From assembly GCA_016710365.1 (NCBI GenBank), contig JADJVW010000024.1:30144-94143 (forward strand): a DNA stretch of 64,000 nt, given 5' to 3'. A program made the position numbers and the translations under genes. Within the stretch, counting starts at the first letter, position 1. Each line of letters begins with the position of its first letter. Below the pieces are notes generated by a model, which was given only the letters and a program-made list of their open reading frames with translations, did not search any database and was not told the origin of the DNA. Source of the stretch: Candidatus Caldilinea saccharophila. Its GTDB lineage: Bacteria; Chloroflexota; Anaerolineae; Caldilineales; Caldilineaceae. Of this stretch, positions 52,990 through 62,367 are shown piece by piece.

Positions 52990-53439
52990 ACGCGCGGGCA
53001 CGCGCTCTCGCCTTTTTGTTGGGTTCACGTTGCTGCCCCGCCCCAGCTCCTTCGATAGTCCACGGATTCGACGGAAAAAGCTGGCTGAAATCCGCGGGGA
53101 ATCCGCCTGATCCGCGTCATCCGTGTTCTATTCTTTTCCAAATAGCTTGCGGCTGAAATCCGTGCGCGTCCACCAAACCCGTCCCATCTGTGGTCTATGC
53201 CGGCGGGCCGACTTTGCTGCCATCGTTACGAAGATTGCCACTCATCTGTGCGAAAATGGCTGTATATCGTGCGCTGAAGTGCGGAAGGGCACGGGCAAGC
53301 AATAGAACGCGGATGACGCGGATCAGGCAGACAGCCGCGGAGCCCATCAGCGAAAATCTGCCTGATCCGCGTCATCCGCGTGCCGTTTCCGCGTTCTATT
53401 TCCATCCGGCTGAAGAGAGAACAGAAAGGACCCAAAATA
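52990..53439. repeat. Repeat-filled gap between the DGR and hflK
   Basis: No gene is supported. A CGGAT-family inverted repeat runs from about 53059 to 53134. A second has perfect 24-bp arms at 53308-53331 and 53357-53380, plus outer AGAACGCGG/CCGCGTTCT arms. The latter shares 39 identical bases with the palindrome at 48290-48380 on the other side of TR, RT and target 2. The hflK promoter and its AAAGGA ribosome-binding site (53425-53430) lie at the right end. Confidence 0.7.
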
Positions 53440-54498
53440 TTGTCGTGGAATACTAGCAGTGACTATGAGCAGGCCGCGAATGGCGTGCGCAGGTGGCTGA
53501 GCAACAACCGCCGGCTCATCTTGTTTGTGGTCGCGCCGATCCTCTTTTTGCTGTGGCTAAGCAGTGGGATTTATGTGGTGCAGCCAGGTGAAGAAGGGGT
53601 GGTGCGCACCTTTGGGCGCTTCTCCAATGTCACCGGTTCAGGGTTGAACTACCACTTCCCCGCACCCTTCCAGCGCGTCGATGTGGTCGATGTGCAGAGC
53701 ATCCGCCGCGCCGAGATCGGCTTCCGCACCGGCAGCGGCGATCGCAAGGAGGAGGTGCTCAACGAGGCGCTGATGTTGACGCGCGACGAAAACATCGTCC
53801 AGGTCGAGCTGCTGCTCCAGTACCGCGTCGGCGATTCGCGCAACTTCATCTTCAACGTGCAGGATCCCGAGATGGTGCTGGTGACAAGCGCCGAGGTGGC
53901 GCTGCGCAGCGCGGTGGGGCAGATGGGCATCGACGCCGTGATCACCGAGGAGCGCGCACGCGTGCAGGACGAGACGCGCGCCTTTCTGACCCGGCTGATG
54001 GACGATTACGGCGCCGGTATTCTGGTAACGGATGTGCGGCTGCAGGTCGCCGATCCGCCCGCCGAGGTGCGCGATGCCTTCCAGGAAGTGGTGCGCGCGC
54101 AGGCCGACAAGGAGCGCCGCATCAACGAGGCCGAAGCCTACCAGAACGACATCGTGCCGCGCGCGCGTGGCGAACGCCAGCGGCTGATCGAGGAAGCGAC
54201 CGGCTTCAAGGATCGCGAGGTGCTGCGCGCCACCGGTGAGGCGGAACGCTTCCTGGCCGTGCTGAGAGCCTATGCGCTGGCGCCAGAGGTGACGCGCGAA
54301 CGGCTGCATATCGAGGCGCTGGAGCGCGTGCTGAATGAGGTGGATCTGGTGGTGCTGGACCAGAACGCGATGGACGGCAGCCAGGTGCTGCCCTTCCTGC
54401 CGCTGACGGAGAACAGCAGCGGCGCGCCGCTTGCATCGCCCGCCGCCATTCCTGCCCAGACGCCAATCACCCCAGAACCTGTCACGGAGAGCGAATAA
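53440..54498 (+). CDS. hflK: HflK-like SPFH/band 7 membrane protein
   Basis: About 352 residues. A short N-terminal cytoplasmic stretch is followed by one transmembrane helix (LILFVVAPILFLLWLSSGIY) and the SPFH/band 7 domain opening with VVQPGEEGVVRTFGRFSNV, ending in a long coiled coil (RRINEAEAYQNDIVPRARGERQRLIEEA). Together with HflC it forms the large cage that surrounds the FtsH protease in the membrane and controls its substrate access. The start is taken as TTG 53440, nine bases after AAAGGA; the in-frame codons further upstream fall within the palindromic repeat. The hflC ATG follows the stop by one base. Confidence 0.88.
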   Translation: MSWNTSSDYEQAANGVRRWLSNNRRLILFVVAPILFLLWLSSGIYVVQPGEEGVVRTFGRFSNVTGSGLNYHFPAPFQRVDVVDVQSIRRAEIGFRTGSGDRKEEVLNEALMLTRDENIVQVELLLQYRVGDSRNFIFNVQDPEMVLVTSAEVALRSAVGQMGIDAVITEERARVQDETRAFLTRLMDDYGAGILVTDVRLQVADPPAEVRDAFQEVVRAQADKERRINEAEAYQNDIVPRARGERQRLIEEATGFKDREVLRATGEAERFLAVLRAYALAPEVTRERLHIEALERVLNEVDLVVLDQNAMDGSQVLPFLPLTENSSGAPLASPAAIPAQTPITPEPVTESE

Positions 54499-54499
54499 A

Positions 54500-55406
54500 A
54501 TGCGTGGATTGATTACGACCGTAGCCGTCATTTTGGTTATCGGAGGATTGTTTTTCCTGAGCCAAAGTCTGTTTACGGTTGACGAGACGCAGCAGGCGAT
54601 CATCCTGCAATTCGGCGACCCCGTCGCCACGATTCAGGAGCCGGGTCTGGCCTTCAAGCTTCCCTTCATTCAGAATGTGATCACCTTTGACAAGCGGGTC
54701 TTGTCGAGCGACGCCCCGCCGCAGGAATACCTCACCTCTGACAAGAAGCGGCTGGTGGTGGATCATGTGACGCGCTGGCGCATCAGCGACCCGCTGGCCT
54801 TCTTCAAGGCAGTGCGCACCGAGGCTGGCGCGCGCGCGCGTCTCGACGACATCATCTTCTCGGAGCTGCGCCGCGAAGCTGGCGACGGTCGAGTTTCTGG
54901 ATGTGATTTCCACGCAGCGCGAGGCCATCGAAGAGCGGGTGGCGGCCTCGGCGCTGGACAAGGCTGCCGAGTTTGGCATCACCGTGCTTGACGTGCGCAC
55001 CAAACGCGCGGATCTGCCGCAGGAGGTGGAGCAGAGCGTCTTCGACCGCATGCGCGCCGAGCGCCAGCGCGAATCTTCGCTGCTGCGCGCCGAGGGTGAG
55101 GAGTTGGGCAACATCATCCGCGCCCAGGCCGACCGCAGCAGCGCGGTGATCGTGGCCGAGGGCGAGCAGCAGGCGCAACGGCTGCGCGGTGAAGGCGAAG
55201 CCGAGGCGATCGGCATCTACGCCGAGGCGCTGTCGCAGGATTTGGAATTCTACGCCTTTACACGCCGGCTCCAGGCCTACGATACCATCCTGAAGAGCGG
55301 GGATCGTCTGGTCATCCCGGCGGATACGGATTTCTTCCGCTACCTGCTGACCAGCAGCGGCGCATCGGATGAACTGGCGCCGATCCCCGATGCCTCTGAA
55401 CGGTGA
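54500..55406 (+). CDS. hflC: HflC-like SPFH/band 7 membrane protein (frameshifted)
   Basis: Partner of HflK. The N-terminal helix (LITTVAVILVIGGLFFLSQS) is followed by TVDETQQAIILQFGDPVATI, QEPGLAFKLPFIQNV and the HflC-typical PPQEYLTSDKKRLVVDHVTRW. The frame changes at 54880 (GAAGCTG; removing one G gives LRRELATVEFLDVISTQRE), after which the coiled coil EAEAIGIYAEALSQDLEFYAF and the C-terminal DTDFFRYL, a family signature, are read to 55406. The corrected length of about 302 residues is normal. It is co-transcribed with hflK. The break at a well-conserved site looks like a sequencing insertion. Confidence 0.88.
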
Positions 55407-55417
55407 CGGAAAGAATA

Positions 55418-55520
55418 GACCACGGATTAAACGGATTAGACGGATTCTCGCGGATTTTCATCCAAAAACTTTTTGGACTTTATCCGTGTGAAATCCGTCT
55501 AATCCGTCCAATCCGTGGTC
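55418..55520. repeat. Dispersed ACCACGGATT inverted repeat between convergent genes
   Basis: Arms beginning GACCACGGATTAAACGGATT and ending AATCCGTCCAATCCGTGGTC enclose a smaller stem (AAAAAC/TTTTTGG region). It lies between the convergent hflC and acyl-CoA dehydrogenase genes and probably folds in both transcripts. It is a full copy of the dispersed family. Confidence 0.7.
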
Positions 55521-55535
55521 TAATTTACCAGCAGT

Positions 55536-56718
55536 TCACTGCCTGTTGCGTGCATCGAAGCCATACTGCCGCAGCACATGCCGCGCCACGACATCCTTGT
55601 GCACCTCGTCGGCGCCGTCATAGATGCGTGCGCCGCGTTCGTGGCGCCACCAGAAAGCCAGCAGCGTGTCGTCGGTGACGCCCAACCCGCCGTGCACCTG
55701 GATCGCCCGATCCAGCACGCGTTGCAGGACGTTCGCCACTACAAACTTGATGGTCGAGATTTCGACGCGTGCAGCCGCGGCGCCCACGCTGTCGATCTTA
55801 GCCGCGGCGTCGAGCACGAGCAGGCGCGCGCCGTCGATGTCTGCGCGAGTCGGCGATCCAATGCTGGACGACCTGTTGCGCGGCAATTGGCCGGCCGGGC
55901 GCCAGTTCGCGCGTCACGGCATAGCGACACATGAGGTCAAAGGCGCGCTCGCAGATGCCGATCCAGCGCATACAATGGTGGATGCGGCCGGGGCCGAGCC
56001 GCTCCTGCGCCAGCGCAAAGCCATGCCCTTCCGCGCCGAGGCGGTTGGCGATGGGGACGCGGCAGCCGTCGAAGCGCACCTCGCCGTGGCTGAGCCAGCC
56101 GCTGCCGCGCTCGCCCATGAGCGAGATATTGCGCACGCAGCTGAAGCCAGGCGTATCCAGCGGCACGATGATCTGGCTGGCGCGGTGGTGCGGCTTGGGA
56201 TCGTCTGGGTTGGTCACCGCCATGACGACGGCAAAGGCAGCGCCCTCGGCCGCGGTGGTAAACCATTTGTGACCGTCGATCACGTAGTCGTCGCCGTCGC
56301 GCTGCGCGGTCGTGCTCATCCACACGGGATTGGAGCCGGCGTGCTCCGGCTCGGTCATGGCAAAGCAACTGCGGATCGCGCCGGCAGCCAGCGGTTGCAG
56401 CCAACGCGCCTGTTGTTCTGCATTGCCATGCGCGTGGAGCAATTCCATGTTGCCGATGTCCGGCGCCGCGCAGTTGAAGGTGTAGTGACCCAGCGGACTG
56501 CGTCCCAACGCTTCGCTCACACGCGCAAAATCGTGCAGCGACAGCCCCATCCCGCCGAAGTGGGGAGGCAGGTGCGGCGTCCACAACCCCAGCGCCTTGA
56601 CCTCCTGACGCAAGTCTTCAAGCTGCGCGACGGCCTCGAAGCCCTGCTGCAGCAGGATCGGCTCCAGGGGGTGGAGGTTTTCATGGACAAACGTGTTGAT
56701 GGCGTCAAGATAATTCAT
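55536..56718 (-). CDS. Acyl-CoA dehydrogenase, ACAD10/11-like (frameshifted)
   Basis: A flavin-dependent dehydrogenase of about 394 residues that introduces a double bond into acyl-CoA thioesters. The N-terminal helical part (GLWTPHLPPHFGGMGLSLHD) is followed by the FAD-contacting CFAMTEPEHAGSNP and HKWFTTAAEGAAFAVVMAVT. The C-terminal helical part is in a second frame: IQVHGGLGVTDDT and RIYDGADEVHKDVVARHVLR, where the glutamate is the place of the catalytic base in ACAD10/11-type enzymes. The frame changes near 55855 (WIADSR joins ADIDGARLLV). ATG at 56718. Chain-length preference is unknown. It is alone on its strand, between repeat-containing gaps. Confidence 0.87.
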
Positions 56719-57019
56719 GGGGACTGGATTGCCTCCTAAACTGGGAGATAGCCTTTAGCGCAAAGGCGCAAAGAAGAAAGCTATTTCCATGGCTCGTGCT
56801 GCTCCAGAGGTGCGTAGATGCTGAGGAGGGAATGATACTGCTGGATTTGATGGCGCCCAAATGCCTGGTTGCCTGTGAAACTACTGCCAGGGAACTGGCG
56901 TTTGCAGAACATAGCAAACGTGTGACAACAACGAGGTTGTAAGCTACAATGCCACTGTCACGCTGTAACATTCTATCGCGGCCATTTTATCAATCCTATC
57001 AAGACAAGGAGAGGTGTAC
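56719..57019. other. Divergent intergenic region, no gene seen
   Basis: 301 bp between the divergent acyl-CoA dehydrogenase and a secreted-protein gene. A short inverted repeat (AGATAGCCTTTAGCG... / AAGAAAGCTATTTCC, 56748-56787) sits at the left. The right part holds AAGGAGAGG (57005-57013), an excellent ribosome-binding site for the ATG at 57020. Promoters for both genes must be here. I see no reliable boxes and no coding sequence. Confidence 0.5.
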
Positions 57020-58075
57020 ATGCGTACAACAATCACATTACTACTTGCATTGCTGATGGCGGTGCTTGGCGGCGGCGCGGCTTTGGCCCAGACCGACGCC
57101 GGCGCCGATGCGCCCCCTGCAGCGTTTCTGTCGATGAATCTGAAGGCCGGCTTTCCGCTCGATCCTTTTATCGTCAGTATCAACGGCGGCGGCGAAGTCG
57201 ATGCGTCCACGTTGGATGAGACGTGCGTTGGCTTCATCCCGGCCGCGCCGCTCTTATCGGTCAACTGGGAAGGAGAGGTTGAAGCCATCGATATCTTCTA
57301 CTATAGCGACTTCGACCCTACGCTGGTCCTCCAACTTCCTGATGGCTCCTATCTCTGCAACGATGATGCCAGCGACAACCTGCTTGACCCGGAACTGACG
57401 GTTGAAACTCCCCAGGCGGGGCAGTACAATCTCTGGGTGGGCAGCTATGACGAAGGTCAGTTGATCCCAGGCTTCCTGGTCATCACAGCCAAACGCATGG
57501 TCAGCGTAAATGACTTTGACCTGGGCGCGCTCGTACAGCGCGATCTGATCATCGACGAAGTGCAGCCTACGAGTGTGGCCGGCGTCGACGCGTTGCAGGC
57601 GGACCTGGCAGATGAAACGCAACCGATCACGGCAGATGTAGAAATCATGGGTGGCGACACGCCCATTACCGCGACGCTGGTTGCCAGCGGCACTATCCCG
57701 GTTTTCACAGTGCTGAACGAAGATGACAACGGCGCGGTGTGCGGCGGTCTGGTAAGTGGCGCCGCACCGGAGTTTATCTTCCGTTACAGCGGCGACGCGG
57801 AACAGTTGCGCGTCTTCTTTGAAGGGTCAAGCGACAGTTCGTTGGTCATCGTGGGCGAGGAAACTATTGCTTGCAGCGATGATTCGGCAGAAGGCGAAAA
57901 CGGCAATCCGGTCATCGATCTGCTCAATCCCAGCGGGCTTTACGGCGTCTGGGTCGGTCGATTTGACGAGACGGAGCCGATCACGGGCGCCTTGACCATT
58001 GTCGAATCCACCGAGGCAACCCCTGTCGATCTCGAGCCAATGCAGCCATCCGCCGCGGCTACGGCAACGCCGTGA
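57020..58075 (+). CDS. Secreted protein with two PPC-like beta domains
   Basis: About 351 residues with a signal peptide (TITLLLALLMAVLGGGAALA, cut before QTDAG). Two similar acidic beta-sandwich repeats follow. The first has IFYYSDFDPTLVLQLPDGSY then CNDDASDN and GQYNLWVGSYDEG. The second has FIFRYSGDAEQLRVFFEGSS, CSDDSAEGENGNP and GLYGVWVGRFDET. This layout matches bacterial pre-peptidase C-terminal (PPC)-like domains, which often bind calcium or assist secretion. No catalytic domain is present and the protein ends in a Thr/Ala/Pro tail. The ATG at 57020 has AAGGAGAGG seven bases upstream. It is followed at 44 bp by another secreted-protein gene, so the two are probably co-expressed. The function is unknown. 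Confidence 0.75.
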   Translation: MRTTITLLLALLMAVLGGGAALAQTDAGADAPPAAFLSMNLKAGFPLDPFIVSINGGGEVDASTLDETCVGFIPAAPLLSVNWEGEVEAIDIFYYSDFDPTLVLQLPDGSYLCNDDASDNLLDPELTVETPQAGQYNLWVGSYDEGQLIPGFLVITAKRMVSVNDFDLGALVQRDLIIDEVQPTSVAGVDALQADLADETQPITADVEIMGGDTPITATLVASGTIPVFTVLNEDDNGAVCGGLVSGAAPEFIFRYSGDAEQLRVFFEGSSDSSLVIVGEETIACSDDSAEGENGNPVIDLLNPSGLYGVWVGRFDETEPITGALTIVESTEATPVDLEPMQPSAAATATP

Positions 58076-58118
58076 GCAGCCATTCATCCATGACCACACC
58101 AATGAGGGAGCAGCAACT

Positions 58119-58892
58119 ATGAAACGTGCGATACTCTTCATCACGGCGCTCATGCTGGTTGTCGGGCTTGCCGGCGCGCCACAGGCCGCGACCGCGCAGT
58201 CATCCAGCCCCTGGCAGGTTAGTTACTTTAACAATCCAAATTGGGCCGGCGCGCCTGTTTACACCGAATTTGCCAACGCAGTGGCCTTCAACTGGGGCAG
58301 CGATGTTCCACCCGTCCCCGGCATGCCGCCGCAAAATTGGAGCGCGCGTCTGACGACAAACTCGTTCTTTTATGCGGGCAACTATAACTTTCAGGTCGTG
58401 GCTGATGACGCCTTCGTGCTTTATGTAGATGGCGCGGTGATGTTTAATACGCTGGGACTGAATATTCCCGGCAAACCGATCAACGTCGCTATCCCTTTGA
58501 CGCAGGGCAACCACTTCATTCAGATCGACTATGTGCAGGCAACGGCGCAGGCTTACCTGTACACAAGCTGGTCGTTTGACAAGCAGCCGGTCAATCCGCC
58601 TGCACCGCCTGCGCCTGCACCGCCTGCGCCTGCACCACCGCCAGCTAGCGGCCCGGTGACGCAGTTTGGCGACTACAGCCGCTGTGCGCAGCAACAGATT
58701 CATCAGGCGAACTGCTTCCAATCCAATGGCGCCTGGGATGCCCCCAATATGGGATCGATCCAGATGGAGCCACAGATCGCCGTCTGGCAGAATTGCAAGG
58801 CTGACCAATCGCAGACGATGCAATTGTTCCCCAACAAGGATCCGCAGAAGGCTAAGTGCTCCAAAACGGAAGCTGGCTGGTTCCCAAGCTAA
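58119..58892 (+). CDS. Secreted PA14-domain protein
   Basis: About 257 residues. The signal peptide (AILFITALMLVVGLAGAPQA) precedes a PA14-type beta-barrel: WQVSYFNNPNWAGAPVYTEF at its start, NWGSDVPPVPGMPPQNWSAR, and FQVVADDAFVLYVDGAVMF with the usual DD and VDG calcium/sugar-binding loops. A repeated Pro-Ala linker (PAPPAPAPPAPAPPP) leads to a cysteine-containing C-terminal region (DYSRCAQQQIHQANCF, CKADQSQ, KAKCSKTE) that could form two disulfides. The ATG at 58119 is preceded by AGGGAG. It is likely a surface or extracellular carbohydrate-binding protein. A strong terminator follows. Confidence 0.82.
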   Translation: MKRAILFITALMLVVGLAGAPQAATAQSSSPWQVSYFNNPNWAGAPVYTEFANAVAFNWGSDVPPVPGMPPQNWSARLTTNSFFYAGNYNFQVVADDAFVLYVDGAVMFNTLGLNIPGKPINVAIPLTQGNHFIQIDYVQATAQAYLYTSWSFDKQPVNPPAPPAPAPPAPAPPPASGPVTQFGDYSRCAQQQIHQANCFQSNGAWDAPNMGSIQMEPQIAVWQNCKADQSQTMQLFPNKDPQKAKCSKTEAGWFPS

Positions 58893-58917
58893 AAACTTGT
58901 CTGGATTTCAACATGTT

Positions 58918-58960
58918 GACCTTCCAGAAAGCGCCCGCGGCTTTCTGGAAGGTCTTTCTT
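58918..58960 (+). terminator. Intrinsic terminator after the PA14 protein gene
   Basis: Perfect 15-bp stem, 58918-58932 (GACCTTCCAGAAAGC) with 58940-58954, a 7-nt G+C-rich loop and the tract TTTCTT directly after. It is 26 bp beyond the stop codon, a standard rho-independent terminator layout. Confidence 0.88.
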
Positions 58961-58973
58961 CAGGAGTGAACCC

Positions 58974-59321
58974 GTGGCAGATAAGCAAGAGAATGACCGG
59001 GAATTGACCGGTCTTTACGCCGCCGTACATTCAGCCATCTGGCTGATCGGGCTGGCGGTGCTCTTTTACACCGGCGATTGGTTTCCCGGCATCTTGATTT
59101 TGGTGGCGATCAGCGGCGTCGCCCAGGCGCTGTTGCTGAACAAAGCGAAACAGGAAGAAGCAAAAGCCCAGGCCGCGCAATCCGCCCGACAAGCTGCTTT
59201 GGCCGTCCCGCCCGTCTGCCCGACCTGCGGCGCCGCGATCAATGCAAGCTCCGTGGTGTGGAGTGGCGTGTCTACGGCGCATTGCCCGTACTGCAAAGCC
59301 GCCATCCCGCTGAAAGCATGA
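58974..59321 (+). CDS. Small membrane protein with C-terminal zinc ribbon
   Basis: 115 residues. Two hydrophobic helices (AIWLIGLAVLFYTGDWFPGI and ILILVAISGVAQALLL) form a hairpin, followed by a charged Gln/Ala-rich helix and a zinc ribbon with CPTCGAAI and CPYCKAAI (four cysteines). The start is GTG 58974 after AGGAGTG. The stop overlaps the start of the N-acetyltransferase gene by ATGA, so the pair is translationally coupled. The family is not recognised. Zinc-ribbon membrane proteins of this size are often accessory or regulatory. Confidence 0.75.
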   Translation: MADKQENDRELTGLYAAVHSAIWLIGLAVLFYTGDWFPGILILVAISGVAQALLLNKAKQEEAKAQAAQSARQAALAVPPVCPTCGAAINASSVVWSGVSTAHCPYCKAAIPLKA

Positions 59322-60172
59322 GCGCTGATTTCCTGCCGGCAGTCGAACTGCCGGCTGCGTTGCACCTGTCAGGCGAGCAGACAGCAGCAATTCTTGCCTA
59401 CCTTGGGGGTCGGCGCGGTCCGCCCAATGATGCAAGCCTGACTGCACTCGTGGCAGGCTATGTGCGCCGCGTACCGTGGGAGAGCGCATCGCGCATTGCG
59501 CGTAAAAATGCGGCGGGTGGCGCCGCTATCGCCGCGCGTCCACCCGCCGCATTTTGGGCCGATGCGCTGACGCACGGCAGCGGCGGCACCTGCTTTGAGA
59601 GCAACCTGGCCTTTTATGCGCTGCTGCGCACATTGGGCTTTGACGGCTACCTCACCATCAACGACATGCACGAGTCGGTTGGCTGCCACACCGCCATCAT
59701 CGTTAAGCTCAACGACCAATCCTTTCTTACCGATGTCGGCATCCCGCTGCACCGTCCCTTGCCGCTCACCCCGGACAAAATCACCCGCGCCCGTTCGGCC
59801 TTTCACACCTACGTGGCGCAGCCGGACGAGCCGCGGCGCTACATCATCGAGCGCACGCGCCACCCGAACCGCTACATCTTTACGCTGGTCGATCGCCCGG
59901 TAGCGCTTGACGTTTATAGCGCGACAAGCTCGGCCGATTATGGCGAGGCGGGACTTTTTCTGGATAAGGTGATCGCCAATAAGCTGGTTGAGGGGAAGCT
60001 ATCGCGCTTTAGCAGCGGTGAGCGCCCTTACCACATTAAGCGCTTTGGGCTGGGCAATGACTACGAAGAAATTTCACTGCCAACGCACGCGCTGGCGGCC
60101 GCGCTGTCAACTCACTTTGCCATCAAGGAAGCGATAATCGCCGCGGCGCTGCAAGCAGTAGGCGCTGCTTAA
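59318..60172 (+). CDS. Arylamine N-acetyltransferase family protein
   Basis: About 284 residues. The catalytic triad of the NAT family is visible: Cys92 in GSGGTCFESNLAFY, His124 in SVGCHTAIIV and Asp139 in FLTDVGIPLHRP. The N-terminal helical bundle with RVPWESASRI is also typical (RVPFEN in classical members). The enzymes use acetyl-CoA or another acyl-CoA to acylate aromatic amines or hydroxylamines, and relatives act in polyketide amide closure. The ATG at 59318 overlaps the stop of the zinc-ribbon gene by four bases. The frame is intact. The true substrate is unknown. Confidence 0.87.
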   Translation: MSADFLPAVELPAALHLSGEQTAAILAYLGGRRGPPNDASLTALVAGYVRRVPWESASRIARKNAAGGAAIAARPPAAFWADALTHGSGGTCFESNLAFYALLRTLGFDGYLTINDMHESVGCHTAIIVKLNDQSFLTDVGIPLHRPLPLTPDKITRARSAFHTYVAQPDEPRRYIIERTRHPNRYIFTLVDRPVALDVYSATSSADYGEAGLFLDKVIANKLVEGKLSRFSSGERPYHIKRFGLGNDYEEISLPTHALAAALSTHFAIKEAIIAAALQAVGAA

Positions 60173-60185
60173 AGATGTGCAACAA

Positions 60186-60252
60186 CGTCGGGCTATTAAC
60201 CCGACGTGTTGCGTGTGTTTAGAGATGCGTAGGTCGGGCTATTAGCCCGACG
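60186..60252. repeat. Tandem GTCGGGC palindromes between convergent genes
   Basis: Two hairpins of one family: ACGTCGGG/CCCGACGT (60186-60208, loop CTATTAA) and GTCGGGC/GCCCGAC (60234-60252, loop TATTA), each followed by ACGTGTTGCG or a close variant. They lie between the convergent acetyltransferase and trpF genes. The single copy at 3747 occupies the same kind of convergent site, which favours a termination role. Confidence 0.65.
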
Positions 60253-60291
60253 TGTTGCGTTAACGCGCCTTTGTCACGCTGATAGCATGAC

Positions 60292-60957
60292 CTACACGGA
60301 ATGGATCTCATCTGCCGCTTTGGCTGCTCTGACGAAGGCACGCACCAGATTGTGATCCTTGCGGGGCAGCCCCTGTTCCACGCCGCTCGCCACATCGACG
60401 CCCCACGGTCTGACTACTCTCACGGCATCGGCGACATTTTCCACGGTCAAGCCACCGGCAAGCAAGAGACGATCCACGCGCCGGGCGACCGCAGCCGCGG
60501 TCGCCCAGTCTGCTTTGTGGCCTGCGCCGCCGTAGAGGTGTGGATGATAGGCGTCGAGCAGCAAACTCGGCCCCGTCGCCGCGCTGAGCGGTGCGAACAT
60601 CTCCGCCAGCATCAACGCGTGAGCCAGCTCTGTGGGGCGCACCGCCTTGAACGCACGCCCCGCCAAATCCCGAAAATTTGCGGCTGGTTCGTCGCCGTGC
60701 AACTGCGCCAGATCAAGACCTGTCTGTTCCAGCACGGCCAAAACAGTGGCTGGCGTCTCGTTGACAAAGACGCCGACCAGTTCAGGTGGTTTACGGACCG
60801 TGGCTCGCAGTTGCGCGACGATGTGTGCGACGGCACTTGGCATGACATAACGTGGGGATTTTGGATAAAGGATAAAGCCAAGTAGGTCCGCACCCGCCTC
60901 TATTGCCACAAAGGCGTCATCCAGGCTGGTCGTGCCACAGATTTTTACGACGGGCAT
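60292..60957 (-). CDS. trpF: Phosphoribosylanthranilate isomerase
   Basis: A 221-residue TIM-barrel enzyme that converts N-(5'-phosphoribosyl)anthranilate to CdRP in tryptophan synthesis. It begins MPVVKICGTTSLDDA with catalytic Cys7. The catalytic aspartate is Asp135 in LLLDAYHPHLYGGAGHKADW, and the phosphate-binding LAGGLTVENV and GVDVASGVE loops are complete. The ATG at 60957 comes one base after the stop of the decarboxylase remnant, showing an operon with trpC, hicAB and trpD upstream. The length and frame are normal. Confidence 0.95.
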   Translation of the reverse strand: MPVVKICGTTSLDDAFVAIEAGADLLGFILYPKSPRYVMPSAVAHIVAQLRATVRKPPELVGVFVNETPATVLAVLEQTGLDLAQLHGDEPAANFRDLAGRAFKAVRPTELAHALMLAEMFAPLSAATGPSLLLDAYHPHLYGGAGHKADWATAAAVARRVDRLLLAGGLTVENVADAVRVVRPWGVDVASGVEQGLPRKDHNLVRAFVRAAKAADEIHSV

Positions 60958-60958
60958 G

Positions 60959-62307
60959 TCACTGCCCCATATTCTCGACGCGGGGCAATTGATCTGTCAC
61001 CTGCGTCGCTTCCGCTTGAATCCGTTCCCACGCCGCGCGGACGTGCTCGGCGCGCGTGTGCGTCTGTCCCACCACCAGCCGCAACGTCAGCTTGCCGTCC
61101 AGCCGCGTGTGCGTCAAGTAGAGATCGCCGCTGGCATTGAGGCGATCCATGATCTGCTGGTTGACGGCGTCGCCACCCACATGACGGAAGCAGACCAGAT
61201 TGAGCGGGGCGGGCGCGGCCATCTCGAATGTCTGGCTGGCGCGCACCCAGCCGGCAAATTCTTGCGCGAGACGCACGTGCTCACGCACATGGTATTGCAA
61301 GCCTTCAACGCCGTAGTGACGGATCACGAACCAGAGTTTGAGCGCGCGAAAGCGACGGCCCAGCGAGATCTGCCAATCGCGGTAGTCGATCACGGCGCCC
61401 GATTTGGTGGCCTCGTTGCGCAGTCCAGCCCTGCATGCATCCAGCGAAATTCCGGGCAGAGCGCGGCCGTGCCGGCCATGGCCGCGTCGACGTGCAGCCA
61501 GACGTGCTCGCGCCGGCAGATTTCACCGATGGCAGGCAGCGGGTCGATGGCGTTAGAGGAGGTCGTGCCGATGCTGGCGCAGACAAAGGCCGGCGTAAAG
61601 CCTGCGGCGCGATCCTGTGCGATCTGGGCAGTCAACGCGTCCGGCCGCATGGCGTAGGCAGCGTCGACGTCGATCAGGCGCAGCCGTTCGCGCCCCATGC
61701 CCGCGACCATCATCGCCTTTTCGATCGAAGAATGGGTTTGCGCGGTTGCGTACGCGGTCAACTGACCTGCGCCGCCGGTGCGATTGATGGCAAATTGGCT
61801 GGCGCGCTCACGCGCGGCCAACAGGGCGCACAAGGCCGCGCTCGACGCCGAATCCTGAATTACGCCGCCGCCGGCCGCGCTGGATTTGAACTTCTGCGGC
61901 AAAGCCAGCATATCGACCAGCCAATCCATGACGTGGGTTTCCAATTCGGTGCACGCCGGGCTGGTGATCCACAACATCCCCTGCACGCCAAGCCCCGCGG
62001 ACAGCAACTCGCCCAGAATTGCAGGGCCGGAGGTATTGGCCGGGAAATAGGCGAAGAAGTTGGGCGACTGCCAGTGCGTCACGCCGGGCAGAATGATACG
62101 ATCGATGTCCGCAAGGATGTCGGAAAAGAGCTCGCCTTGTGAGGGCGCGGCGTCCGGCAGCATCGCGCGAATCTCGCCGGGTTGCACCTGTGACAGCACA
62201 GGGAGCGTAGCGACGCGCGCCTGATACTCTGCGATCCAGTCGATCACGGCGTAGCCAACCGTGCGAAACTCGTCGGGGGTCATGTGATAGGAAGTTGATG
62301 CGGTCAT
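60959..62307 (-). pseudogene. Aromatic-L-amino-acid decarboxylase-like gene lacking the PLP-lysine segment
   Basis: A group II PLP decarboxylase (tryptophan/tyrosine/DOPA type). The N-terminal 295 residues are well preserved: PGVTHWQSPNFFAYFPANTS, IQDSASSAALCALLAARE, THSSIEKAMMVAGMG and HVDAAMAGTAALCPEFRWMH. The C-terminal part (DYRDWQISLGRRFRALKLWF) resumes in another frame near 61390. At the join near 61420 the sequence passes from HAGL straight to LRNEATKSG, so about 40-45 residues are missing that normally carry the SFNPHKW motif with the lysine that binds PLP. As written the protein cannot be active. Either the gene has a real internal deletion or the assembly has lost about 130 bp. ATG at 62307 with GGAG upstream. 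Its place in a trp operon suggests tryptophan as the ancestral substrate. Confidence 0.82.
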
Positions 62308-62367
62308 TGGGTCAGTGCTCCGAAGAGATAGAACGTGGTTCGCGCGGATTTGGCGGATCTGCGCGGA

